Below are positions 13,400-22,980 of a DNA stretch of 23,180 bases, one piece after another. Numbering within the stretch: position 1 is the stretch's first letter; every line of letters begins with the position of its first letter. The stretch covers positions 1 to 23,180 of the forward strand of contig VSOD01000012.1 of assembly GCA_009774655.1 (NCBI GenBank), in the 5' to 3' direction. The DNA comes from Lachnospiraceae bacterium. GTDB taxonomy: Bacteria > Bacillota_A > Clostridia > Lachnospirales > Lachnospiraceae. The position numbers were made by a program, and so were the translations under genes. The notes under the pieces are model-generated. The model was given only the letters and a program-made list of their open reading frames with translations, did no database searches and was not told the origin of the DNA.

Positions 13400-14968
13400 A
13401 TGATTGATATGATACAAATCCTAAATGAAATATTTGGAAATCGCTGCCTTACTTTCTGTGAAGAGGTTTTGTACAAGTTTCAGATCGGATACAAGATCAG
13501 AGCATCAGCTTTACCTGCTGTTGACAAATTAGATTATTTATGCAGTAAATGTCTGGAACGTGATAGTATTGATGCCCAGTTTTTAAGTGTTGAAAATATC
13601 GGGTTTTCAAATATAAAAGATTTGGCCCAGAGTGGCAGCTATGAAGCTTATAGATCACAGCTTGAGCAAGATGATTCCGTAGAGATTACAATTAGGATCC
13701 AGAAGAGATTTACAGGCGAGGTCATCAGTGTTTACAGTATTGAGAAATTTACAGAATTTCTATGCAGTCAGAGGATTGAAGAGAGTTTTCGGCTGTTTTC
13801 TGAATTGTTTACAGGTGGAAGAGAGCATATCTGTTTTCAGGTCTTAAATTGTGACAGCTGCCTCCACACAAGTTCGATAGCTTTTACATCTGGCTCTCTG
13901 TCCTGGGACAGGTCAAAGAACCGTAATGATTATATCAAAAACTGCAATGATTCCAGCGTATTCCTTGGCAGGGCACTGTATCCGCTGGTTCCGCAGGATT
14001 TTTCAGTCATTGAACCAATGTGCGATGGGCGCCTCTGCAGAATCAAAGAACTGTTTGACAGACTGAGAAACGTATTGTCTTATTTATACGTTGCTAATAC
14101 CTCTAACATTGTAGGGGATAGAGCAGTCCTGCAGTTTGATCCGGCCGCCAACGGATATGATTATACGTTAGAAGAGCTGACCGGAAACGATCATATATGG
14201 AGGATCTATAACTGGATACATAAGGATGATGGATGCGTAGACCGTGCCAGCATTGCGAGGAATATAATCAACATACATTGCAAAACTGCCAATACAGTTT
14301 TAGATATTGATGAGAATATTTATAATTCTGCCGTTGCAAACCATGTCATATATCAAAAGAAGCATGCTGAACAATACATTGAGCTGAAAAACAAGCTGTC
14401 TGGATTCATCGTGGAATCAGCCGGACAGCTTCAGGAGCTTGCCCACGATTTGGTGGAAGGTTTCAGAAATAATTTTGTTGCCGTGATCGTGTTCCTAATG
14501 ACGGTACTGCTCACGGATTCGATTGATTTCAGCAGTTTCACACAGGCCGATGTTTCATCAAATATCGTCGCTGTGTGTGGTATCTTTACACTTGCCTCGT
14601 TGCTGTACATGATAGTTACCATAATAGCGGGGAATACGAAATGGGGATGGCTGGAACGATCATATTTTGACCTGAAAGATAATTACAATGGTGTTCTTGA
14701 CGGGCAGGATATTGCAATGGCAGTAAATAATGATGCTGCATTTAACAACACAAAGAAAGAGTATAAGAAAGTACGGCTGGTGATCAGCAGTATTTGGATA
14801 TTTGCTATTATCGGGATGCTGGTATTTACATTGATCATCGGGCACAACACCAAAAACAGTGAAGCAATTCCAATTAAGATAGGCCAGACTGAAGAACAGA
14901 TGACAGATCATCCTGGGACTGGAACATCCGAAACAGGGATGTCTGAGAATTCCCTGCAAGCAGAATAG
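13400..14968 (+). CDS. Three-helix membrane protein of unknown function in defence operon
   Basis: A 522-aa protein from ATG 13400, chosen for AAGGGG 8 nt upstream; an in-frame ATG at 13376 lacks a site. Residues 1-350 are soluble, Cys-rich and match nothing I know. Three hydrophobic helices follow at about 357-373, 387-410 and 457-480. Between the second and third lies a loop of about 45 residues (WLERSYFDLKDNYNG), and the acidic Ser/Thr-rich tail is soluble. With three helices, the large N-terminal part and the tail should be on opposite sides of the membrane. In many conflict systems a membrane protein is the death effector, disrupting the membrane when the sensor fires; I infer that role here. 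It is separated by 47 bp from the SMEK gene. Confidence 0.7.
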   Translation: MIDMIQILNEIFGNRCLTFCEEVLYKFQIGYKIRASALPAVDKLDYLCSKCLERDSIDAQFLSVENIGFSNIKDLAQSGSYEAYRSQLEQDDSVEITIRIQKRFTGEVISVYSIEKFTEFLCSQRIEESFRLFSELFTGGREHICFQVLNCDSCLHTSSIAFTSGSLSWDRSKNRNDYIKNCNDSSVFLGRALYPLVPQDFSVIEPMCDGRLCRIKELFDRLRNVLSYLYVANTSNIVGDRAVLQFDPAANGYDYTLEELTGNDHIWRIYNWIHKDDGCVDRASIARNIINIHCKTANTVLDIDENIYNSAVANHVIYQKKHAEQYIELKNKLSGFIVESAGQLQELAHDLVEGFRNNFVAVIVFLMTVLLTDSIDFSSFTQADVSSNIVAVCGIFTLASLLYMIVTIIAGNTKWGWLERSYFDLKDNYNGVLDGQDIAMAVNNDAAFNNTKKEYKKVRLVISSIWIFAIIGMLVFTLIIGHNTKNSEAIPIKIGQTEEQMTDHPGTGTSETGMSENSLQAE

Positions 14969-15015
14969 CCCGCAAAAGATAATATAGCAGCAAGAACTAC
15001 CATGAAAGGATTCTT

Positions 15016-18000
15016 ATGATTGAATATGTCAACAGTTTAAACGTGATCAAGCAATACCTTGTCGATCTTGAACGTTTCGTTTCTATAGAAAACGCAAATG
15101 GGGAGTATAGTGTCAATAAATTATCGGAAAACCTTTTGATCGGTTTCTTTGATATCCTGTTTGATGCTGACTTTGAAAATGCCAATTATAGACTCGCGGC
15201 AAACTATCCGGGAATTGACCTTGTCGATCTTAATAAAGGGGTTGCCCTGCAGATCACATCCAGAAACGGCACAGACAAAATCTTGGAAACGGTGCAGAGG
15301 ATACGTGACTATAAAATATATAAAAAAATCAATACCTTTTATATTTACATAATTGGAAGGAAGAAAAAATATCAAAACCTTCAGGAGAAAATAGATCAGA
15401 TTACTGGAGATCTGTTCATGTTCGATGCGAGGAATATTTATGATACTGCCAGTATATATGTGTATCTCAATGCCCTTGATGACAGTAATAAAATAGAATC
15501 CATCCGGCAGTATCTCGACGAGCGGTTTGGAGACAATGATCAATCGCTTTACGCTTATCCGCAATACCTGACAGACATTCCGGACGGGATAGCAGCCTCT
15601 TTTACAGGACGTACGGATATAATCCAGGAGATCACCGGATCATTGCAGCGCGGCACTTCCGTTTTCCTCAGTTCTGTAGGCGGGCTGGGAAAAACAGAAG
15701 TTGCGAGGAATATCATAAAAAAATATTCCACTGTGAAAAGCATAGAAAGCGGGATCGATCATCTGGGCTGGGTCCGATATGACAATAATGACCTGCGGGA
15801 ATGCATAAAAAGCGCATTCCGCCTAAAAGGCAATGCTGACGAAGCGTGGAATACCTTCTGCAATATGGCACAGCAATACCGCGAGAGAATGTTTGTTGTG
15901 ATTGATAATATAGAACATGCAGATAGGGATGGATATCTAAGCAAGCTTTCCAACCTGCCGTGCAGGCTTTTGGTCACGGGACGGTGCCGTTCTTTATCGT
16001 CACTTAAGGTTGTGGAGCTTCCCCCGCTTGGCATAGAAGAATGCAGAAGCATCTTTTATTATTTTTATCATTTAGGACAGGATAATGAAATACTGGATGA
16101 TATCATCGGGCTTACCTGCCGGCTTACGATCATGGTCGAATTCCTTGCCAAAGTTGCCCAGCTGGAGGAGATCTCGTTACGGGATCTATATGGGAAACTT
16201 GTAGAAATGGGATTTAAGCTGAGCCAGGAGGATGTATCCGGCAACCATGAGAAGCTGAGAGACGACCATACGATCATCGAGCAGATGTGCCTGCTTTTTT
16301 CTCTATGCGACATCAATGAAAAAGACCAGAAAATATTAACATGGATATCTATCATCCCAAGTATCCCATTTACAAAGAAAAACGCCAGTGACTGGTTTGG
16401 CATTCAAAAAAACAGTGTATTGAAACGGCTGTATGATCAGGGGATGCTGGAAATATCGCATAGCGGCACTGCACAGAACTATTGGATGCATTCCGTTATT
16501 GCCTCTGCAATACGCGAGCAGAAAAAAGATATCCTTTATGACGAAACCAGGCCATTCATCGAACGACTTTCAGAGGAACTTGATTTTGGCTCCCAATGGG
16601 GACAAGGATATAAAAAAGAATACCTGATCCCCTTTTCGTGGTCTGCTTCAGATATTCTCGAAGGCCACTGGCATAGCGAGGCCGACATGGATTTTCTCAC
16701 AAGGCTGTTCTATGTGGCGTTCGAGAGTGGGAACTATTTATTCTGCAGTAAACTGATCGGCCAGATCCTTGAGGTTGATATTTCCAATGGATCGCTGCAT
16801 CCTGCCTATCTGATACGTGATTATAAAAACCAGGCAGACCTGTACTTAAAGACCGAAAAGTTTCCGGAAGCTCTCGACAGCCTGTATAAGGCCAGGGAAC
16901 AATTAGAAATTCTTGAAGCGTCTGTAAAAAGTGATGGAGATTTCCAATGGCCACATAACGAAATCCTCGATGAAAACTTAGAGAGTTACTGCAGGTCAGA
17001 ATACTCTCTTCTTATGCATAAGTTTGGAACCGTGTACCATCTGGAAGGAGATTTTGAAAAGGCGCTGTCCTGCTACTATAAAGCCTACAATAACGATATC
17101 CAGATTGAGAACATATCTGACAGAGAACTTTCTACATGCCATTCCAGTATTGCCACGGTGCTCAGGGATATGGGATTATTCGAGGATGCTTATCATGAAA
17201 TAGAAAAAGCAGTACATCTTGACCAGGGCCGGGAAATGGATACGGAAACTGCCATGAATTATGATATATATGCGTCTATATGCATGGAACTGGCTGCCGA
17301 TGGAGTACCGGGGTATTATGAGAAAGCTGACAGGGCGTTCAAAACCGTAATATCCTTCAGGGAGAAACATATGGGAAAACATCACCCAGACCTGGGTGAC
17401 GGTTACCATGAATATGCACTGTTCCTATATTATAACAATGAACTTGATGGAGCAGCAGAATATATACAGAAGGCCCTTGATATCAGCGCCTATAATTTTA
17501 CCGAAGACAGCATCAGTTATGCAAGAAATCTAAATACAGCAGGTATCATTCTGGATGCGAAGGGAGAAGGGGAAACTGCGATCGATACATATGAGCGAGT
17601 GCTTCTGATATATGATTCGATACAAAATGCCCCGGAGGATGATCGGGCAAATACCTACTATAATATGGCTTCTGCATATCAGGGACTCCAGGAGTATGCA
17701 GAAGCGCTCAATTATTATAAACAGGCAGAGGATATCTGGCAAAAGACGCTTCCGGAACATAGTGTGAGATTTATGGAGCTTCACCAGGCCAGAGGTGAGT
17801 GTCTCATGATGTCAGAACAGTATAAGGAAGCAATTACTGAATATATGCAGGCGCTAAAGCTTCTTAACAGCCAGATATGGCCGAGGATCGAGATCACTTC
17901 AGACATTGCAGAATGTTATCTTATGTCAGGGGAACTTCCAGATGCAAAGGCGTATTTCATGCAGGCTTTAAAGTGTATGGAAGAGTGGGAAGAGACAGCA

Positions 18001-18159
18001 GCGGGGATGCAGGTACATATATTATTGAATCTCTGCGGGATTGAAAACCATATGGGAAACCGTGCAGGGTCAGATGCATACTATCAGAGGGCTGTCCAGG
18101 ATGCGCAAAGATCAGAAGACCCGGAGCTGATCTCCATAGTCAGCGCGTATAGAGATTAA
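15016..18159 (+). CDS. SMEK-NB-ARC-TPR STAND ATPase
   Basis: The 1047-aa protein has three parts. Residues 1-175 match the SMEK domain, an N-terminal module of predicted conflict NTPases, with PGIDLVDLNKGVALQITS at about 65-82, which looks like a nuclease-fold core. An NB-ARC-like STAND ATPase follows: FTGR at 196-199, P-loop SVGGLGKT at 220-227, Walker B MFVVIDN at 292-298 and a sensor LLVTGR at 318-323, then helical and winged-helix regions to about 520. From about 598 to the end are TPR-like helical repeats (EALDSLYKA, EKALSCYYKAY, YAEALNYYKQAEDI), the likely ligand-sensing part. The start follows AAAGGA. Such proteins oligomerise on recognising a phage component. It is 24 bp before the second STAND gene, so the two are almost certainly co-expressed. 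Confidence 0.85.
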   Translation: MIEYVNSLNVIKQYLVDLERFVSIENANGEYSVNKLSENLLIGFFDILFDADFENANYRLAANYPGIDLVDLNKGVALQITSRNGTDKILETVQRIRDYKIYKKINTFYIYIIGRKKKYQNLQEKIDQITGDLFMFDARNIYDTASIYVYLNALDDSNKIESIRQYLDERFGDNDQSLYAYPQYLTDIPDGIAASFTGRTDIIQEITGSLQRGTSVFLSSVGGLGKTEVARNIIKKYSTVKSIESGIDHLGWVRYDNNDLRECIKSAFRLKGNADEAWNTFCNMAQQYRERMFVVIDNIEHADRDGYLSKLSNLPCRLLVTGRCRSLSSLKVVELPPLGIEECRSIFYYFYHLGQDNEILDDIIGLTCRLTIMVEFLAKVAQLEEISLRDLYGKLVEMGFKLSQEDVSGNHEKLRDDHTIIEQMCLLFSLCDINEKDQKILTWISIIPSIPFTKKNASDWFGIQKNSVLKRLYDQGMLEISHSGTAQNYWMHSVIASAIREQKKDILYDETRPFIERLSEELDFGSQWGQGYKKEYLIPFSWSASDILEGHWHSEADMDFLTRLFYVAFESGNYLFCSKLIGQILEVDISNGSLHPAYLIRDYKNQADLYLKTEKFPEALDSLYKAREQLEILEASVKSDGDFQWPHNEILDENLESYCRSEYSLLMHKFGTVYHLEGDFEKALSCYYKAYNNDIQIENISDRELSTCHSSIATVLRDMGLFEDAYHEIEKAVHLDQGREMDTETAMNYDIYASICMELAADGVPGYYEKADRAFKTVISFREKHMGKHHPDLGDGYHEYALFLYYNNELDGAAEYIQKALDISAYNFTEDSISYARNLNTAGIILDAKGEGETAIDTYERVLLIYDSIQNAPEDDRANTYYNMASAYQGLQEYAEALNYYKQAEDIWQKTLPEHSVRFMELHQARGECLMMSEQYKEAITEYMQALKLLNSQIWPRIEITSDIAECYLMSGELPDAKAYFMQALKCMEEWEETAAGMQVHILLNLCGIENHMGNRAGSDAYYQRAVQDAQRSEDPELISIVSAYRD

Positions 18160-18183
18160 TTCTTTTCAGTGAGGCGGTTTGGG

Positions 18184-21100
18184 ATGGGTACAGTTGAAAG
18201 TTGGACAAATTTTGAAAGACATAATGGTGGAACAGCCGGGGCAAGAGAACGTTTCGAAGTTTTCTGTGCGGAACTGCTAGACCTGGCCAATCCCGGGCTT
18301 GAGGTACATCAGATCGCTGCTAATCCGGGAGATGGCGGTATAGATGTATGCGTTTCCCATCCTGATGGAATAGATATCTACCAGTGCAAGTATTTTCGCG
18401 ATGTTCTAAAGGATACACAATGGAAGCAGATCCGTGAGTCTTTCAATACTGCCGTCCATAAAAACACAAACATCCATTCCTGGCATTTGTGTCTGCCCAA
18501 ACAGCTGGTAAAACCGGAAATGGAAAAATGGAATGCCTTTAAAAATGAGCATATTAAATATGGATTTACTATCGAGATAATTGACGGAAATCAACTGATC
18601 AGTCTTGCAGAAAATCTTGGAATCTCTGAAAAATGGTTCACTCCGTTCCATAGTACCGGACAGACAGAACAGGAAGATATCCGCGTTAAGATCTGGAAGG
18701 CGAGCCAAAAATACTATGAGATACTATGCTCAGGAAACAATAAATTTGGAGGGCTCAAGATATTTGAGGCCCTTTTTCCGAACGGCATTTATAAAGACGT
18801 TTATTATGAGCCGCTGGCTGTTAACAGGGAGGGCAGGGTGGCACCAGTCCAGGAAATATTCCAGGAGCATGGAGATGAGCACCTGGTCCTGATGGGAGAA
18901 GGGGGAATCGGAAAGACTACCTTCCTGGCACATCAGCTGTCTGTCCTGCTAAAAGACAAAGCGCAGGTGCCGGATATGATCCCGGTCTATGTAGAACTGA
19001 ACAGATGCCCAAGTACCATCGGAGAATGGTATTCCTCTAAATATGGAAAGACCAATTATATCACAAGATATATCAAGTCGATCATAGATGACAAGGAATT
19101 TGAGTCCTATGCTCCGGAACAGTTACGGGATATTGAAAAGGAATTCCAGAAGGAGAATGAAAAGCCGCAATACCTTCTTTTGTTGGATGGGTTTAACGAA
19201 ATAAACACAAAACAGGCAGAAGGAGCAGGACCAGAGCAGTCTGTCAGGGAACTCCTGCGCAATGAGATCGAACAGCTTGCACGTTCCACAAATGTCCGCA
19301 TTATCCTGACAACGAGGCGGATGTCTGAAAATTATCTCCCTGACGGTTTTAATTATGTTGCCTTGCAGGGGCTTGAAACTGAGAATATCCGGGATTATCT
19401 TGCCTATGCCAGCTACTCCGACATAGACATTGCATGGATCGAAGCACATACGGAACTGTTAGACTGCCTGAGGATCCCTCTATTTTTATGCATGTTTGCA
19501 TGCAGAAATAAAGCGGAAAAGATCAAGCCCTTGAGCAGAGGGGAAATTTTATACCATTTTTTTCACAGAGGCACGCCCTTTTATTCTGAAAGAGGAAGAA
19601 TAAAACGAGGATATGCAGATGATATCCTGCTTAAAAAAATGTTGATGTTTACGATGGACTTTATTCTCCCGGTGATCGGATATCATATGAATGACAGAGG
19701 CGTTTTTCAGCTTTCAAAATATGATTTGCTACAGGAAATCGAAAGGGTTTTCTGTGACGCAATTCTTTCAGAACATGCTGTGGCGGTTCCTGTCTTCCTT
19801 GAATATGAGTCTGAGACGGGCTCCCTGGCAGAATCGAAGGAGCAGCTTCGCCAGATCCCAGCAATGCAGTATCTGGATATTATCGTGAATATACTCGGGG
19901 TCATGAACAGGAATGGTATAAATGGATATTCATTTATACATCATCATATAAGGGACTATTTTGCATCGTATTACATCATTCAGCGTATGCGGGAAGCACT
20001 TGCTATATATGATTATGAACGGTGTTTTCATGCACACCCTTTTGTCTTGGATGACAGTGATGGTATGGCAGACAGTATCAGGCAGTGCCTGGAGCCTGTT
20101 TTTTATGAAATACCTGATGAGACAGTCAAAAGGTTTATTGGAGAAATTCTTGGAGAACACAGAAATACGCCGGTTCTGGATGCGGAAAATCACTGGCATA
20201 TCCCGCAGGCCTCCGTTCCGGAGCAGACAATGCTGCGCCAGCTGCTGGATATGTACAGGTATTCCCCTGTCGATCCCAAATACCTGATAAGTAATATTGT
20301 CGAGATTATAAAAAAAGTGCGAAAGACGGTTGCCGGTGAGATTTTTGATGGACTTGATCTGCGTAACTGCCGCTTTTATCAGACGATCTGCTCTGTCGGC
20401 ACTGGCGAATCCCGCCTTACGGCTTCGTTCCGTAACTGTAAAGTGACAGACCAGACATTTCTTTTCGAGGGACATATTGGACAATATACTGATTTTGTTA
20501 TTCCCCGAAGTAATCCAGACCGGATTCTGACACTAGGAGATGATGATCAGGTCTGTGTGTGGGACAGGATGACGCGCAGGATGCTCGCATCCTTTATCGT
20601 AGGGAATTCTATCGCACAGGAAGGATCGGATCCCGACAAAAAGATCGCGGTATATTCCAGACAGGAATTTCTCACCCGTTTTTATGATGATATGGCAGAA
20701 GGAAGAAAAACATATATTGAGTATGTCCGTGAAAACCAGGAGAAACTGTTCCTGACTGGAAAGCAGGAAAACCGCATAATTGATGACATGAGATTTTCAC
20801 CTTTTGGCACATATATATGTGGTGTGTGGGGTGGGGATACTGTCAGATTGTTTTCTGCTGATGATGGCAGCCTGTACAGATACTATGTTTATACCGGACA
20901 AGGGCATATATGTCACATCATCATGCCCCAGGAAGATCAGATCATTCTTCATATAAAACTGTCAGAAGAGTTCATCACAAAAAAATCATTCCGTCCCAGT
21001 GAATGGGCGTTTTTCCGTCTTGATATGGATTGTAGCAGTTTACAGCTGATTTATCAGTATAAGACCGGCCAGTCATTTGATACACAGGCCAACGAACCTT

Positions 21101-22581
21101 TAAGCGCTTTTAATGAATGCCAGGATAAATGCCTGATATATGCAGATAAACAACTTGTTCTATTCAATTTTGAAAATGGGGAAAAGACTATTATAGATGA
21201 ACTTCCCGGTGAGGCCATCCCGGAACGGGGAGAATTTCTGGGCACTGAAGACGGCAAAGTATGCATCTGTTGGGATGATACAATCAAAATATATGACATC
21301 GACCAGAAAAAGGCTGTAATCCATCGCAATCTGGTGCTGAGACAGTGCATGGCGACCCATATGGCTGGACAGTGTGTGTATGTTATTGATGAGAACGGCG
21401 CTATTCATGAATGGAATCTTGAGAATGACATCATAACAGAAAATGTGTTTCCAACAGTCAGGCTTGATATCAAGAAAATCCATGCTGATACCGCTGGACA
21501 TATACTGGTAGAATATGATAATAACTGCATTCTCACCATTGACGAAGCTTCCGACAGTCTTTTATCTACTTTTTATGACGTGGAGCAGGAATCTGATGTA
21601 GAGATCTGCACTTATCTTGAACAGTCTAATAAATTTTTTATAGTACTGCATTGTCCAGAGTATGAGCAGATCCTGTTATATGATCCTGTATCGGGGAATC
21701 GGGAGAGAATAAAAGTAACATTTAAAAACCAGCTTAATTATTGTGCAGTCCTGGAAGAGCACCATATATTGTATATAGCCTTCGACAAAAAAATGATTGC
21801 GCTGGATACAGATACTGGAAAACAGGTAGAAATCTGGCATGCACGTGCCGGCGAAGTTTTTTTTGACTTTAAAATTAACAATAAGACCGTATATCTTCTG
21901 CTTCAGTGGGTAATCACCTGCCGTATGCCGATATATTACACTTTCGCGCCAAACTCTGAGGGTGCCTATGAGCAGGTCGGATCTTCACCTGTTTTATACA
22001 TCTCAGAAGAAGATTCTGAAAATATGTTATTGGATAAGGACATAGAGTATTTTGTCAAAGATCCTGTTAAAGAGAAAGACATTATCACAGCACGTGGCCT
22101 ATTTCTTTATCCGTCAGCGAACCTGAGGCAAAAGTACTTATCTTTTGAAGCAGCACCGGAAGAAAGTACAAGAGTTTTCTTTTATGTGGAGGATTATGGA
22201 CGATATGTCAAAAATATTATAAGTGATTCCGCGTTTGTCATGCAGAATAATCATAGATATCTTACCATTCTAAAGGAATATCGTGAAGTATACATTTACA
22301 GTAAAGATAAAGACGGTAAATTTGAACGGAAATATATCTTTACTTCTTGTACTCCAGATGGTGATGCCTTAAATTTATATCATGCTGCCATGGGAGTTAA
22401 CGGGTATGCCTACTGCGCGACAAGCGCTGAAAAGCTCATTAAAGTGGATCCAAAAACCGGAAAAATATTAAAACAATTCTCATGGCTGCCCGGAATCATA
22501 CTTACTGGATGTGATTTTACTGGAACTGAAGTTTCTGATTACCTTTGGAAAATACTTTATGAGCATGGGGCTGGAAAATGA
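18184..22581 (+). CDS. Mrr-like nuclease-NACHT-beta-propeller STAND protein (Avs-like)
   Basis: The 1465-aa protein has a PD-(D/E)xK nuclease at about 1-150, with GDGGID (D54) and YQCKYF (Q67, K69) as catalytic residues in the Mrr-like form used by Avs-type defence proteins. A NACHT ATPase follows: P-loop GEGGIGKTT at 238-246, Walker B LLLLDGFNE at 331-339 and sensor IILTTRR. After a helical region (about 400-760), the rest is a beta-propeller of WD40-like repeats starting near RILTLGDDDQVCVWD (about 780) and continuing to the end, with a replacement of the usual TPR sensor. ATG 18184 is used because GAGGCGG precedes it at 6 nt; GTG 18169 is an alternative. The expected action is indiscriminate DNA cleavage when the propeller binds a phage protein. 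Confidence 0.88.
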   Translation: MGTVESWTNFERHNGGTAGARERFEVFCAELLDLANPGLEVHQIAANPGDGGIDVCVSHPDGIDIYQCKYFRDVLKDTQWKQIRESFNTAVHKNTNIHSWHLCLPKQLVKPEMEKWNAFKNEHIKYGFTIEIIDGNQLISLAENLGISEKWFTPFHSTGQTEQEDIRVKIWKASQKYYEILCSGNNKFGGLKIFEALFPNGIYKDVYYEPLAVNREGRVAPVQEIFQEHGDEHLVLMGEGGIGKTTFLAHQLSVLLKDKAQVPDMIPVYVELNRCPSTIGEWYSSKYGKTNYITRYIKSIIDDKEFESYAPEQLRDIEKEFQKENEKPQYLLLLDGFNEINTKQAEGAGPEQSVRELLRNEIEQLARSTNVRIILTTRRMSENYLPDGFNYVALQGLETENIRDYLAYASYSDIDIAWIEAHTELLDCLRIPLFLCMFACRNKAEKIKPLSRGEILYHFFHRGTPFYSERGRIKRGYADDILLKKMLMFTMDFILPVIGYHMNDRGVFQLSKYDLLQEIERVFCDAILSEHAVAVPVFLEYESETGSLAESKEQLRQIPAMQYLDIIVNILGVMNRNGINGYSFIHHHIRDYFASYYIIQRMREALAIYDYERCFHAHPFVLDDSDGMADSIRQCLEPVFYEIPDETVKRFIGEILGEHRNTPVLDAENHWHIPQASVPEQTMLRQLLDMYRYSPVDPKYLISNIVEIIKKVRKTVAGEIFDGLDLRNCRFYQTICSVGTGESRLTASFRNCKVTDQTFLFEGHIGQYTDFVIPRSNPDRILTLGDDDQVCVWDRMTRRMLASFIVGNSIAQEGSDPDKKIAVYSRQEFLTRFYDDMAEGRKTYIEYVRENQEKLFLTGKQENRIIDDMRFSPFGTYICGVWGGDTVRLFSADDGSLYRYYVYTGQGHICHIIMPQEDQIILHIKLSEEFITKKSFRPSEWAFFRLDMDCSSLQLIYQYKTGQSFDTQANEPLSAFNECQDKCLIYADKQLVLFNFENGEKTIIDELPGEAIPERGEFLGTEDGKVCICWDDTIKIYDIDQKKAVIHRNLVLRQCMATHMAGQCVYVIDENGAIHEWNLENDIITENVFPTVRLDIKKIHADTAGHILVEYDNNCILTIDEASDSLLSTFYDVEQESDVEICTYLEQSNKFFIVLHCPEYEQILLYDPVSGNRERIKVTFKNQLNYCAVLEEHHILYIAFDKKMIALDTDTGKQVEIWHARAGEVFFDFKINNKTVYLLLQWVITCRMPIYYTFAPNSEGAYEQVGSSPVLYISEEDSENMLLDKDIEYFVKDPVKEKDIITARGLFLYPSANLRQKYLSFEAAPEESTRVFFYVEDYGRYVKNIISDSAFVMQNNHRYLTILKEYREVYIYSKDKDGKFERKYIFTSCTPDGDALNLYHAAMGVNGYAYCATSAEKLIKVDPKTGKILKQFSWLPGIILTGCDFTGTEVSDYLWKILYEHGAGK

Positions 22582-22906
22582 GAAGCGGCTTCTATTGCGT
22601 TTTGCATCGGCTTATTATGCCATTTCTAATGTGGATGGATCACGGATGAAAGTGAAGCTGGATGAAATTTTGAAGGAAATAAAAGATGATACCCTAATAG
22701 ATAAGGTTCCTTTTGGAATCATGAAATATGATCGATGGTATAAAAGGACGGTGAGAAAAAGGCTAAAGTCGGTGAAATTGGAACTTTTTCTGGTTTCCAC
22801 CAAGCATAATCTATATAAATTTTATAACAAACAGATGAGACTCCATAGGTTGTTTAAAAGTAAAAAGAGGCGGATTCTATGGGGTAGGGATATTATATGT
22901 CTTTAA
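22559..22906 (+). pseudogene. Glycosyltransferase-like C-terminal fragment
   Basis: The open frame from ATG 22559 gives 115 aa and overlaps the end of the STAND gene by 23 bp. It has no ribosome site worth the name. The sequence is helical and very basic (KYDRWYKRTVRKRLKSVK, LYKFYNK) and resembles the tail of family-2 type glycosyltransferases, which end in such Lys/Arg helices. No catalytic domain is present. I take it as the 3' end of a chromosomal gene whose front was lost when the defence operon arrived. A short coupled gene is the alternative. Confidence 0.35.
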
Positions 22907-22950
22907 GAGATAGATACAGGTAAAGTGATGGTAGAAACAAGGAGCCGTGG

Positions 22951-22980
22951 AAAGTGGAGCATTTCAACTCCACTTTTTTC
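22951..22980 (+). terminator. Rho-independent terminator
   Basis: A perfect 9-bp stem (AAAGTGGAG / CTCCACTTT, 9-base loop) runs straight into further Ts. It is the strongest terminator in the window and closes the defence operon with its trailing fragment. Confidence 0.88.

Noticed and set aside
19930..20484. 184-aa minus-strand frame inside the NACHT gene
   Set aside because: It is antisense to a clearly coding sequence with intact domains; a shadow frame.
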